This document shows, one piece after another, positions 8,770-16,946 of a DNA stretch of 48,001 bases. The notes beneath the pieces were generated by a model. The model saw only the letters and a list, made by a program, of their open reading frames with translations. It was not told the origin of the DNA and made no database searches. Source of the stretch: JBBTDV01 sp038042605. GTDB lineage: Bacteria > Bdellovibrionota > UBA1018. Numbering within the stretch: the first letter of the stretch is position 1; each line of letters begins with the position of its first letter. Made by a program: the position numbers and the translations under genes. The stretch lies in contig CAYHPW010000019.1 in NCBI GenBank assembly GCA_964358645.1, forward strand, positions 1 to 48,001, read 5' to 3'.

Positions 8770-9772
8770 TTTTAATAAAAGGATAATATTTTACGTTGTG
8801 GCATGTATGTTTTTGCTCTCTATAGGTTTGTATGGAGCTGATTCATTCAAGATTAACTGGACCGCTACAACAGATAAGGGCCTTGTCATCAAGCCACCCG
8901 CATCTCAGAGTGCTAATCTTCAAGAATGGCAAGATAGCAGCGGGAGTGCTGTTTCTTCGGTTAATTCTAGCGGACAGATAACACTTGGTGACTCATCAAA
9001 AGGTGCGAATAAGTTCTTAAAAAGTGACAGCAACGGCTTAGGAGCGTGGAGTGCTAGTCACGCGATTGTTGGTTCTGCAAAAAATTTAATAGTTAAGAAC
9101 AGCGGTGCCACGCAGGTCATAGTTACGGCTGATAAGATTATTTTAAAGGACTCAAGCAATGTTAGTTATCTAGCTAGTTCTGTAAACGTGACGGCCACGA
9201 TTACAAGTTCGGGGGCAAATGGACTTGATACTGGGAGCGAGGCTTCTAGTACGTGGTACTATGTTTGGGTGATTTACAATGGTACTACCGTGGCATCTTT
9301 GCTTTCTACATCAGCCACGGCACCCACGATGCCAAGTGGATATACTTATAAAGCAAGAGTTGGTTCTGTCTATAACGATGCGAGTAGTAATTTCGTGGGA
9401 TTTCATCAGATCGATCGCACTGTTTATTACAATACGTACCAAAGCGCTTTAAGCGCTGGAAGCGCTACTTCGCTGACTTCTGTATCTTTGACAGCGTTAG
9501 TTCCTCCGATCGCTGCTACAGCTATTGTGCTTGGGTATTGCACCGCAGATAATGTTACAGATGTAACCAGTCTTTGTTATGTTTCATTTAATAACTTGAG
9601 TTCTACTGCCTATTTTGCAGCTGAGTTTAATGACAACGGAAGCAACGATAATTGGTATAGAGACACCCAAACTGTTATCTTGCCTATGCTTACCGCACAG
9701 ACTGCTTATTATAAAGTGGGTGACGCGGACCTTGATTTTAGTTTGTACGTCTATGGTTATACTATCCCGTAG
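8756..9772 (+). CDS. Secreted tail-fibre-like paralogue 3
   Basis: The frame is open further upstream (to 8630), but that part overlaps paralogue 2 and codes nothing family-like. The ATG at 8756 (MSHHNFNKRIIFYVV) gives a proper signal peptide ending SIGLYGA|D and overlaps the end of paralogue 2 by 14 nt, as for a coupled start. The head block and the GANGLDTGSEASSTWYYVW module match paralogue 1, and 154 bp of the middle module are nearly identical in DNA to that copy. The C-terminal variable region (YFAAEFNDNGSNDN) differs from the other copies. The next gene, an HPr-kinase-like protein, starts 41 nt downstream on the same strand, so the paralogues may share a transcript with the peptide cassette. 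Confidence 0.8.
   Translation: MSHHNFNKRIIFYVVACMFLLSIGLYGADSFKINWTATTDKGLVIKPPASQSANLQEWQDSSGSAVSSVNSSGQITLGDSSKGANKFLKSDSNGLGAWSASHAIVGSAKNLIVKNSGATQVIVTADKIILKDSSNVSYLASSVNVTATITSSGANGLDTGSEASSTWYYVWVIYNGTTVASLLSTSATAPTMPSGYTYKARVGSVYNDASSNFVGFHQIDRTVYYNTYQSALSAGSATSLTSVSLTALVPPIAATAIVLGYCTADNVTDVTSLCYVSFNNLSSTAYFAAEFNDNGSNDNWYRDTQTVILPMLTAQTAYYKVGDADLDFSLYVYGYTIP
9200..9353 (+). repeat. 154-bp near-identical tract shared with 7144-7297
   Basis: This is the partner of the tract in paralogue 1. It covers the coding region for the GANGLDTGSEASSTWYYVW and TAPTMPSGYTYK motifs and stops abruptly where the variable C-terminal part begins. Confidence 0.8.
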
Positions 9773-9813
9773 CGATATCGGTGTGATACATTTCTACATG
9801 GAGAAGAGTCATA

Positions 9814-10770
9814 TTGAACCCTGTACGTGGCGAAGTGCTATGTGATTTGCTTTCAAGAAGTGTTGCCTCTGATGAGGCGGCTGTTCGAATACCGCTTTTG
9901 GTGGCTGGTGTTCGCTTTGACATCATTACAAAGGCCCCTGCTGTTGCTGCGTGGTTAAATTCATATTTTAAGTCTTATCGCCATGAAAACGGTGGGGCGA
10001 CTTTAGCTGAAATTTACGTTGAACCTATTGAATCGTCTCCTGAGCTCGATGATTTATGGTTTGATCCGGACCCAGAATTTCACCTCAATGCTGAGAACGG
10101 ATTTGTAGTCCAGCGTGATTTCGCAGCGGGAGTTTTTGCCAGGAGTTTAGAAGGGACTGAGCGGGTCTTGGCTTTTCTATCGCCTTCATACATAAGCGAC
10201 GCGGTTTGTAATCTGTTGCGTTGGTGGCTGCCGCCAAAGCTGATTAAGCATGATGCGTTTCTTCTTCATGGGGCTGGTGTGATTCATGGTAACCAGGGTT
10301 ATGTTTTTTTTGGTGAAAGCGGTGCAGGTAAATCCACTGCTATCAGGCTTATTGCAAGTCATTTACCTGAAGCTGAAATCCTGGGGGACGATAGCGTAAT
10401 AGTTGGTATCCCGAGACATGACTCCGTACCATGGGTGTATTCAGCACCGCTAGGATCAACATATTCCAGGGAGCCGCCTTCCGCCAGCAGTGCCCCACTT
10501 GGGGGGCTTTTTTCGCTACGCAAGCAAGATAAGCACGTTGTGGAGTCGTTACCGATTTCTGCTGGAGTAACTGCACTCTTGGGTAGTATCATGGGCATTG
10601 GGTTTGGAATTAATGAGGGCGCCGCCATGGATTTGGCGGTTCGGATGGCAAAGTCACGGTGTGGGATTAGTCGACTTTGCTTCCGCCGTGATCCAGGATT
10701 TTGGATGCATGTAATTCAGAGCGGGTATGGAATGCAGGGGAGATCAGATGAGTACAAAAAAAACTTCTAA
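9814..10770 (+). CDS. HPr-kinase-like (HprK-related) P-loop kinase of a RiPP-type cassette
   Basis: A 318-aa protein with an HprK C-terminal-type nucleotide fold. LLHGAGVIHGNQGYVFFG leads into the P-loop GESGAGKST (from residue 167), followed by EILGDDSVIVG, where the Asp pair corresponds to the metal-binding strand of the family. The HPr-binding signature and N-terminal DRTGG-type domain of true HprK are absent. The N-terminal 160 residues are those of the stand-alone HprK-related proteins found beside PqqD, nucleotidyltransferase and precursor genes. In lasso clusters such kinases phosphorylate the C-terminal Ser of the precursor peptide. Here the neighbouring 57-aa peptide ends in Ser and its start overlaps this gene, so that peptide is the natural candidate substrate (inference). 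The TTG start is supported by GGAGAAGAG at 9800-9808. Confidence 0.85.
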   Translation: MNPVRGEVLCDLLSRSVASDEAAVRIPLLVAGVRFDIITKAPAVAAWLNSYFKSYRHENGGATLAEIYVEPIESSPELDDLWFDPDPEFHLNAENGFVVQRDFAAGVFARSLEGTERVLAFLSPSYISDAVCNLLRWWLPPKLIKHDAFLLHGAGVIHGNQGYVFFGESGAGKSTAIRLIASHLPEAEILGDDSVIVGIPRHDSVPWVYSAPLGSTYSREPPSASSAPLGGLFSLRKQDKHVVESLPISAGVTALLGSIMGIGFGINEGAAMDLAVRMAKSRCGISRLCFRRDPGFWMHVIQSGYGMQGRSDEYKKNF

Positions 10771-10921
10771 GAAAAAGCAAAAAACCAAATATGAAAAACC
10801 AGCCAGGCGGACAGAAAAACTCACAGCCATAGCAGCGCTATGTGATGGCGCGCCTGGTGGAGGTAAAAAAGCAGACACTGGTTCCCCGGATTTTTGCAAC
10901 ACCGAGATGTTAAATTCCTGA
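10748..10921 (+). CDS. Candidate RiPP precursor peptide, 57 aa, YxxP leader and two Cys
   Basis: The ATG at 10748 follows GGGGAGATCAG, the best ribosome site in this cassette, and lies inside the end of the kinase gene. The product begins with a Lys-rich stretch (MSTKKTSKKKQKTK), then YEKP at residues 15-18. This matches the YxxP leader motif that PqqD-like recognition elements bind in lasso precursors. EKLTAIAALCDGAPGGG and the Cys50 segment DFCNTEMLNS follow. Cys32, the Gly-rich turn, Cys50 and the terminal Ser57 are possible modification sites for the radical SAM enzyme and the kinase. No known RiPP family was recognised with certainty. A small structural or spurious frame is the alternative, but the SD sequence, overlap and setting argue for a real gene. 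Confidence 0.7.
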   Translation: MSTKKTSKKKQKTKYEKPARRTEKLTAIAALCDGAPGGGKKADTGSPDFCNTEMLNS

Positions 10922-10941
10922 GTAAAAAATCAGAGCACGTA

Positions 10942-11364
10942 ATGGACTGGATCCAAGTGCAAGGGACAAGCATGCGGCCATTTCTCTCGCCAGGGGATGA
11001 GGTTGCTATTGAGTGGTGGAGGCCACAAGTAAATGAAATCCCACGGCGTGGCGAAATATTGTTAGCGCAAGAAGCTGGTAACGTTTGGACTGTTCATAGA
11101 GTAGTTCAGGCCCAAACGCATGAATATATCACGGTTAAAGGTGATGCAGCTTTTGCTTGCGGAAATGTCTCCATGGACAAGCTTTGGGGGCGGGTTGTGG
11201 CCGTTAAAAGGGTTTCCTCAGGCCTATCATCTACATTCAAGGCTAATATGATTGATAGGCTGATTGCCTTGTTGTCGTTGCGCACACTTCCTTATGAGCG
11301 TCTATTATCAAGATTCTTACGTAAGATTATTTTTGTGATGGCTTGCTTTCGAAGATGGATTTAA
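10942..11364 (+). CDS. S24/S26-type signal-peptidase-like protein with Ser-His signature
   Basis: The product is about 140 aa. The GTSMRPFLSPGDEV motif carries the Ser nucleophile of S26 peptidases. Instead of the bacterial Lys, the next motif is WTVHRVV, followed by YITVKGDAAF. This His plus KGD(A/N) pattern is that of the archaeal/eukaryotic SEC11 and SipW branch. A hydrophobic stretch near the C-terminus (KIIFVMACFRRW) may bind the membrane. The start is set at ATG 10942, directly before the catalytic fold (MDWIQVQG). A TTG at 10894 would add 16 residues and overlap the peptide gene, but has no SD sequence. Such small peptidase-like proteins recur in cassettes with HprK-like, PqqD and nucleotidyltransferase genes. 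Leader removal from the 57-aa peptide is the likely role, by inference. Confidence 0.8.
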   Translation: MDWIQVQGTSMRPFLSPGDEVAIEWWRPQVNEIPRRGEILLAQEAGNVWTVHRVVQAQTHEYITVKGDAAFACGNVSMDKLWGRVVAVKRVSSGLSSTFKANMIDRLIALLSLRTLPYERLLSRFLRKIIFVMACFRRWI

Positions 11365-12431
11365 TAACAACTGAGTCAGTATTTAGTTTTGTTCTAAAGC
11401 TGCTTTTGCCACGGGCGAGTAATATTCCAGAGACCATCGAGCGCCCGATGTTTTACACAAATGAGAAGGAGTGGGAGGGTGCGCTTAGGTATGCAACTGG
11501 CTTACGCTGTGCTTTGCCTTTCCTTATAAAAATAGATCGCTCGATATGGAGGGGTGACCTGCCTGGTTCGACCACGCAGCTTTTCGGGCAGCTCTTGAGT
11601 AATGAGCGAATGAAGCTCGCGATTCTAGACGAGATACTGGATTCAGCACTTGATGTACTCGTAGCGGCAGATATCCCAGTCATTGTGCTTAAGGGCATGG
11701 ACCTAGGGCGACGGGTTTATCATGAGAGGATACTTCGCCCGATGACGGATGTGGATCTTTGTGTCCCGCAAGATTTTTTTAATGAAGCCAGTGATATTCT
11801 GAAACAGTCTGGATTTAAACAAGCTGGGATGCATTACCCTGGCCGCGACAAGATGGAGTTTTCGAGAGGAAATGGTCAGCCTGTTTTGGAATTACACGCC
11901 ATGGCATCCATGGCGATCTGGGAGCGATCTTTGATGGGGGCTATTCCTTCCTTGCCGGGCAAGGTACGGTCTTTGTCATTCCGGGATAATTTCACCTACC
12001 TGGTAAGGCATGCGGCCGTCCAGCACGTCATGGAGTCACCACTCTGGCTTAACGATATCCATTTTTTGCTGGAATCCTCCACTGTTAAATTTGGCACTGC
12101 CCAAGTGAGCGATAAAGCTTGGGAAGAAATCATCCTTGATTTGCGGTCACAAAAGACACTCTCGGCGGCATGGTTTGTTCTTATGCTGCTTCGTGATCAA
12201 TGCGGGACTTCATTCCCGGCATGGGTGCTCGAGGTGTTAAAGAAGGAAACTAGTTTGATTAACCGCCGATTAAATAAGAAATATCTTGATCCACAAACAT
12301 TGTTTAATCCAACTCCTCGGTCAATGGCTTCGGTGGTGATGAGGCGCTATTTGTTGCGCGACGGTGCGATCGATGTGCTACGATATGGCATCGGAAAAAT
12401 ACATAGGTATTTTTTGACACACACATTTTAA
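11355..12431 (+). CDS. NTP_transf_5-type nucleotidyltransferase family protein
   Basis: The family signature is visible in the first third: VIVLKGMDLGRRVYHE, then RPMTDVDLCV. These match the LKG...L...Y and RxxxDiDllV motifs of the uncharacterised nucleotidyltransferase group (PF14907 type), where the Asp pair would bind metal and nucleotide. The rest is helical with WLNDIHFLLE, the usual downstream feature of the group. Family members occur in lasso and related RiPP clusters next to HprK-like kinases and PqqD proteins; their exact chemistry is not settled in general. The start is the ATG at 11355 inside the end of the peptidase-like gene; a TTG at 11343 is the other option. It is the last gene of the tight five-gene run before a gap of about 95 bp. 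Confidence 0.85.
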   Translation: MDLITTESVFSFVLKLLLPRASNIPETIERPMFYTNEKEWEGALRYATGLRCALPFLIKIDRSIWRGDLPGSTTQLFGQLLSNERMKLAILDEILDSALDVLVAADIPVIVLKGMDLGRRVYHERILRPMTDVDLCVPQDFFNEASDILKQSGFKQAGMHYPGRDKMEFSRGNGQPVLELHAMASMAIWERSLMGAIPSLPGKVRSLSFRDNFTYLVRHAAVQHVMESPLWLNDIHFLLESSTVKFGTAQVSDKAWEEIILDLRSQKTLSAAWFVLMLLRDQCGTSFPAWVLEVLKKETSLINRRLNKKYLDPQTLFNPTPRSMASVVMRRYLLRDGAIDVLRYGIGKIHRYFLTHTF

Positions 12432-12472
12432 ACAACATTTATTAATTATATCCATTGTGTCATATTAATGAG

Positions 12473-12478
12473 TATAAT
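12473..12478 (+). promoter_or_regulatory. TATAAT -10-like element ahead of the C25 protease gene
   Basis: A perfect TATAAT lies 49 nt before the chosen ATG of the protease gene, in a very AT-rich 95-bp gap. No good -35 box occurs at 16-18 nt spacing, so this is weak support for a separate promoter. Confidence 0.3.
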
Positions 12479-12526
12479 AAACTATATTTATGCGCGGCGC
12501 ATTTACCGGGACGTAGGTTGATAATT

Positions 12527-15500
12527 ATGAATGGATTGTTTATTTCCTTATTGCTGCTCGCTGTGATGTGGTCACCTCTTTGTGCTTTTGGAGCGGCCAC
12601 AGTGGCCTCTGGTACAGTAACGGTAGCGACTGGCTCACATACCGCGAATACCGGCCTCACGGTCAGTGGAGGGACTTTTACCATGGCCGGTGCAACCACG
12701 TTGATGATGGGCGATACCCAAACACTCACGGTGAGTGGCGGGACGTTTCAGACAACAGGTACGAATGATGTTTACCCACAAACATTAACAAACAAGGCGA
12801 TAGTCACCAGGGCTAACAGCAGCACATGGGACTTCACTGCGACCAGTGGGACGGTGGATCTGACAGGGTTTCTTTTAAAATACCTTGGGACCAGTGGACT
12901 CAATATCGGTGGAACCACCATCCTCACCAACCTCAACGGTGGGCAGCTTACAAATTTATCGACAGATTACGTGAACGTAAAAGCCATTCAAATAAATACT
13001 ACCGGCACAATCCCAGCTACTGCACAGAATTTTGGATGGGAGTGGGGTGATCCAAACTCATACGCGCCTGCTGGTCCTCCTGCCCCGGCACCAAGTGATA
13101 CATACTATCTTGCTTACAGTACTGGATGTAACAGCCAATCAATAAGTTTTACAGGATGGTTCGGTGATTGGCGTTATGGGATGAACAGGCCTGTTCCATC
13201 CACCAAAGTTTCGGCCACCGGCTGCACGATCACGATCAGTGATGCCAGTACGTCTGTTTCATTGCTTTCGTTTACGGCTACAGGTTATGACGGGACCGTG
13301 TTTGTTGATTGGACAACCGGGCTTGAGACAAATCACATAGGTTTTAACGTATACAGGAGTACCCGCCCTGATGGAGGATATGTCCAGGTCAACTCCACTG
13401 TTATCAGAAACACTTTTTCCTATGATCTAATGCGTGGAAAATACCGTTATGCTGATGCTGATGTGGTCAACGGGGTTACGTATTATTATTACATAGAGGA
13501 TATTGACCTAGACAACACAAGAACTAGGCATGGTCCGGTGAGCGCAGCGCCTCTGGTGACTGTAGGCGCGGCGCCTACAGTATCTTACACTGATACGAAC
13601 GTAGGAGTTTCGCCAACGGAAGGATCTGGGGCTATACCAGGGGTTATACAAAGTCCGATTCCGTCACCAGCTCCCATTCAGAAACCAGCTTATGTGGATA
13701 TTGGGGGAGGTGTTCACATCCTGGCTCAGACTAGAAGGTCGCTACGTTTGGAAGTCGCTCCACCGCTTGCCAGTTTTTCCCCATCCACATGGAACCAGAA
13801 TTACGAAATGCTGGAAGTTTCAGGTTATGCAAACACTGTGGAAGCCGGCAAACCAGAACTTGTGGAACGCATGATCCTAGTAGAGGTGGATCCTGATATT
13901 TCTGCTGTTACTCTCAGTAAAGCCACCGTCCAGGAAAGCACGGTGTCGTCGCACAGAATCCAGCCGGCGGCATTCTGGAGTTTGGATGGATCTGGTCAGC
14001 CGCGCCCGATTCCATTACGGAGCCCGGATCAAGTGGCGTATTCCATAAGTTCATACACACCTTCAAGCTATTATCAAATCACTGGATCAACTCAGACAAT
14101 AGGTGGCAAAAATTTTGTCCAAGTAAAGATCATGCCGGTTATTTATCTTCCATCACAGAATTTGGTAAAGTCAGCGGAAAAGATAGTGCTCGACCTTGGA
14201 CTTGATGCTGCTCAAGCATGGCTCCCGCCCGCTGCTTCTTGCATTTCTTGCCAGCTTTCACCTGCGGCTATTGAGAGCAATTTGCGGATTCGCTATCGGT
14301 CAAGCGGTGTTTATCAACTGACGTATGAAGACATGCTTGCCGCTGGAGTGGACGGACCTTTTGCCGGAGCCGATACAACACAGCTAAGACTTTATCGTGA
14401 TGGCCATGAGATTCCCCTGGAAGTAATAAGCCAGACAGGCAGGTTCTTAAGTGGCGATGCGGTCAGATTTTTCGTGGCATATGCACGGACTGTTGAAGAC
14501 GACGAAAATGAGGTTGTCCTAAGTCTTTCTTCTTTACCTGGGAGCGTTGGAAGCCCGCTAAGAATCCAACACTGGAATGCTGATCCAACAGGCTTGCCAC
14601 CCTCGGTCTCGCAGTGGACTCGGAGAAGCGCTGTTGCGGAGGTGGATGCATATCCGATTTTCAACGTGCCCCTGGGGGATCTGCTTGATCATTTCTATTG
14701 GACGATGCTGTATACGACAAATGGCAACCCACCTACCTCGAAGTCGTATCAGGATATGATGTTCAATCTTCCGGATCTGGCTCTTGATATGAATGAAATC
14801 GTGAATCTAAAGATCCATGCTAAGGGCCGTGGGGCATTGGCGCAGAATCCAACCCACCACGTTGGGGTTTATGTAAACAGCATTCCATATCTTGCGGCTG
14901 ATTCAACATTTAACACGCTAGAGCCGGTTGTGCTTTCTTACAGCTTGCCTGCTTCGTATTTTATTGCCGGGAATAATACAGTACGCTTCCAAGTAGTGGG
15001 CGATCTTGTGCAACCCGGAGACAGTGATTTAGTTTTCCTTGATCGGGCGGAGATTGAGTATCCGGCTCGTTTTACCGCAGTGGACGGAATTGCAAGAATT
15101 ACAAATAACCAAGCTGGAGGAGTGATCACCGTTACAGGTTTTGGTGGCCCTGCGGCAATCTCAGCATATGATGTAAGCGACTCTGGAGATGTGTTAGCAT
15201 TGGATACCACGGCTCCGTTTAGCACTGATGGCGGTGTAAGCTATAACATGAACTTCGCGTCTGTTGCTGGACCTAATGGCCGAAATGGCTTCAGCATGTT
15301 TGTTGCTAGTAGCGCTGCCTTTTTAAAGCCGTCATCACTTTTGTTGGCGCACGGGTCGGCCATCGCATTGCGAGATAGCGCAAACGGCGCTGATCTAATC
15401 ATGATCGGTAGCCGAGAGTTGTTAACTGCGGCCAGTGAGCTCGCGGATGCGCGGAGAAGAGAGAATTTGCGAGTTGCCAGCGCACCGATTGACGAGATTT

Positions 15501-16759
15501 ATGCCGAATTTGGCAACGGGATCCGTAGCAGCGAGGCAATCAGGGATTTTCTAAACTTTGTCCGCTCCAATTGGACGCCTCCGGCGCCGATGTACGTGCT
15601 ATTCCTGGGTGATGCGACGTACGATACCCGCGACCACCTTGGTTATGGTGTGGCTGCCGAGACAATGCCGATACCACTAGAGAAGGGGCTTTATCTCGAC
15701 TTCGGTAGCGATAACTGGTTTGTTACGCCTATAGAGCGTGCGGACCTTCCTGTCATGGCTGTCGGAAGAATTCCGACAAACAATCCGGTGGTATTGATGG
15801 AATATATCCGTAAGGTCCTTGATTATGAATCAGGGCGCCGGGCACCGGAAGACTCGGTTGGTAGAAAGCTTGTCTTTGTCTCTGACAAGGATACGCGCGA
15901 AGAAGGTTTTGATGCAAAAAGCGATGCCTTGGCTGCATCTAATACACAGAGCCAGTTTATAACATCAAGAGTAAGTAGATATGCATTGGCGTCTGATCTT
16001 GCTACAAGGTACGCCATCGAAAGCTCATTTGGTGACGGTGCACTGATGGTCTCATATCTTGGGCACGGATCAAGTGACCGGTGGGCCGGCAGTGAAGTTT
16101 TCATGAGCGGGGTTGCTGATGGTTTAACTAACGATAAATTACCGATCGTGGTTTCGTTCACATGCCTGGGTAACTACTTCTATGATGCTGATCCGAAAGC
16201 CATAAGCCTTGCTGAAAGTCTTATTTATAACTCGCAAGGTGGAGCTATTGCGGTTTGGGGTTCGACAACCATTACGATGGTTTCTGCGCAGGTGGCGTTG
16301 GCGCAGGCATTTTACAACCGACTGGGAGTCAAGACTGCTCAAGGCTACGATGTAGTGCGCTTGGGTGATTTGATTTTGCAAGCCAAGCATACGGTTGGTC
16401 TCCATGCCGCTTCAAGAGATGTCATAAGAAGTTATACCTTGCTTGGTGACCCGACTATTAAACTCCCGCAGTCTTCATTTATGGGAAGCCAGCAACGGGT
16501 AGGCATACCGGTGGCTTCTGACCAGCCAGGTATTCCCGCCGTCGTGGCAGCCCAGAATGATGTGCCATCAGCTCAGGTAAGCAGCGAAGATGGCGGTGGA
16601 TTTTTATCTTGTGGAAAAAGTGCCAACGCTGGGCAGGGCTCCTCAAGCATCAGAGCTGATAGTGGTTCTATGTTTGAAACCATATTTATGTTGTTTGTTT
16701 ATACCGGTTTTTGGGCTTTCCTGAAGATTTTAATACGACGCAGTGTTCGAAAGGCATAA
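12527..16759 (+). CDS. Secreted gingipain-family (C25) cysteine protease, 1410 aa, with C-terminal sorting-like tail
   Basis: The ATG at 12527 gives a signal peptide (MNGLFISLLLLAVMWSPLCA). Residues about 25-190 are Gly/Thr-rich repeats (TVSGGTF twice). Next comes a fibronectin-III-like segment (WTTGLETNHIGFNVYRS) and a Pro-rich linker. A propeptide/insert region follows (LRIRYRSSGVYQLTYEDML). The C25 domain has APMYVLFLGDATYD, AVGRIPT, the catalytic His in SYLGHGSSDRWAG (His1180) and the catalytic Cys in VVSFTCLGNYF (Cys1213). Their spacing of 33 residues equals that of the gingipain RgpB dyad. The C-terminus has GGGFLSCGKS, a hydrophobic helix (FETIFMLFVYTGFWAFL) and a basic end (KILIRRSVRKA). 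This tripartite form resembles MYXO-CTERM/JDVT-CTERM-like sorting tails; no matching sorting enzyme is in the window. It may process the neighbouring peptide or the fibre-like proteins. Confidence 0.92.
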   Translation: MNGLFISLLLLAVMWSPLCAFGAATVASGTVTVATGSHTANTGLTVSGGTFTMAGATTLMMGDTQTLTVSGGTFQTTGTNDVYPQTLTNKAIVTRANSSTWDFTATSGTVDLTGFLLKYLGTSGLNIGGTTILTNLNGGQLTNLSTDYVNVKAIQINTTGTIPATAQNFGWEWGDPNSYAPAGPPAPAPSDTYYLAYSTGCNSQSISFTGWFGDWRYGMNRPVPSTKVSATGCTITISDASTSVSLLSFTATGYDGTVFVDWTTGLETNHIGFNVYRSTRPDGGYVQVNSTVIRNTFSYDLMRGKYRYADADVVNGVTYYYYIEDIDLDNTRTRHGPVSAAPLVTVGAAPTVSYTDTNVGVSPTEGSGAIPGVIQSPIPSPAPIQKPAYVDIGGGVHILAQTRRSLRLEVAPPLASFSPSTWNQNYEMLEVSGYANTVEAGKPELVERMILVEVDPDISAVTLSKATVQESTVSSHRIQPAAFWSLDGSGQPRPIPLRSPDQVAYSISSYTPSSYYQITGSTQTIGGKNFVQVKIMPVIYLPSQNLVKSAEKIVLDLGLDAAQAWLPPAASCISCQLSPAAIESNLRIRYRSSGVYQLTYEDMLAAGVDGPFAGADTTQLRLYRDGHEIPLEVISQTGRFLSGDAVRFFVAYARTVEDDENEVVLSLSSLPGSVGSPLRIQHWNADPTGLPPSVSQWTRRSAVAEVDAYPIFNVPLGDLLDHFYWTMLYTTNGNPPTSKSYQDMMFNLPDLALDMNEIVNLKIHAKGRGALAQNPTHHVGVYVNSIPYLAADSTFNTLEPVVLSYSLPASYFIAGNNTVRFQVVGDLVQPGDSDLVFLDRAEIEYPARFTAVDGIARITNNQAGGVITVTGFGGPAAISAYDVSDSGDVLALDTTAPFSTDGGVSYNMNFASVAGPNGRNGFSMFVASSAAFLKPSSLLLAHGSAIALRDSANGADLIMIGSRELLTAASELADARRRENLRVASAPIDEIYAEFGNGIRSSEAIRDFLNFVRSNWTPPAPMYVLFLGDATYDTRDHLGYGVAAETMPIPLEKGLYLDFGSDNWFVTPIERADLPVMAVGRIPTNNPVVLMEYIRKVLDYESGRRAPEDSVGRKLVFVSDKDTREEGFDAKSDALAASNTQSQFITSRVSRYALASDLATRYAIESSFGDGALMVSYLGHGSSDRWAGSEVFMSGVADGLTNDKLPIVVSFTCLGNYFYDADPKAISLAESLIYNSQGGAIAVWGSTTITMVSAQVALAQAFYNRLGVKTAQGYDVVRLGDLILQAKHTVGLHAASRDVIRSYTLLGDPTIKLPQSSFMGSQQRVGIPVASDQPGIPAVVAAQNDVPSAQVSSEDGGGFLSCGKSANAGQGSSSIRADSGSMFETIFMLFVYTGFWAFLKILIRRSVRKA

Positions 16760-16760
16760 T

Positions 16761-16938
16761 AGACTTCTTCCATGACTGAATGCTACTGCGGCTTCAAAAA
16801 CGGCTATAGCTCTGCGTCTTCGGAGAAAAAAGACCACTCAAAATAGCTCTGCTATTCCATCGGGCCTTTTTTCTCCTGCATCCTTGATCTAGAGCCGTTT
16901 TTAAACCCTCGCTACGCATCCAGTCACGAAAGAAGTCT
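16761..16938. mobile_element. 178-bp imperfect palindrome, MITE-like
   Basis: The left arm starts AGACTTCTTCCATGACTG and the right arm ends CAGTCACGAAAGAAGTCT, its near-complement. Further matching arm segments are AAAAACGGCT / AGCCGTTTTT and GGAGAAAAAAG / CTTTTTTCTCC. The centre is a perfect hairpin AATAGC-TCT-GCTATT at 16842-16856. AAT flanks both ends (16758-16760 and 16939-16941) and could be a 3-bp target duplication. It carries no gene. The whole unit fits a non-autonomous palindromic insertion (MITE) or a very long hairpin that separates the C25 transcript from the PqqD/radical SAM transcript. Confidence 0.7.
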
Positions 16939-16946
16939 AATAATTT

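Noticed and set aside
6715..9772. Prophage or tailocin remnant
   Set aside because: The fibre-like proteins carry Sec signal peptides and no capsid, portal, lysis, baseplate or integrase gene is nearby.
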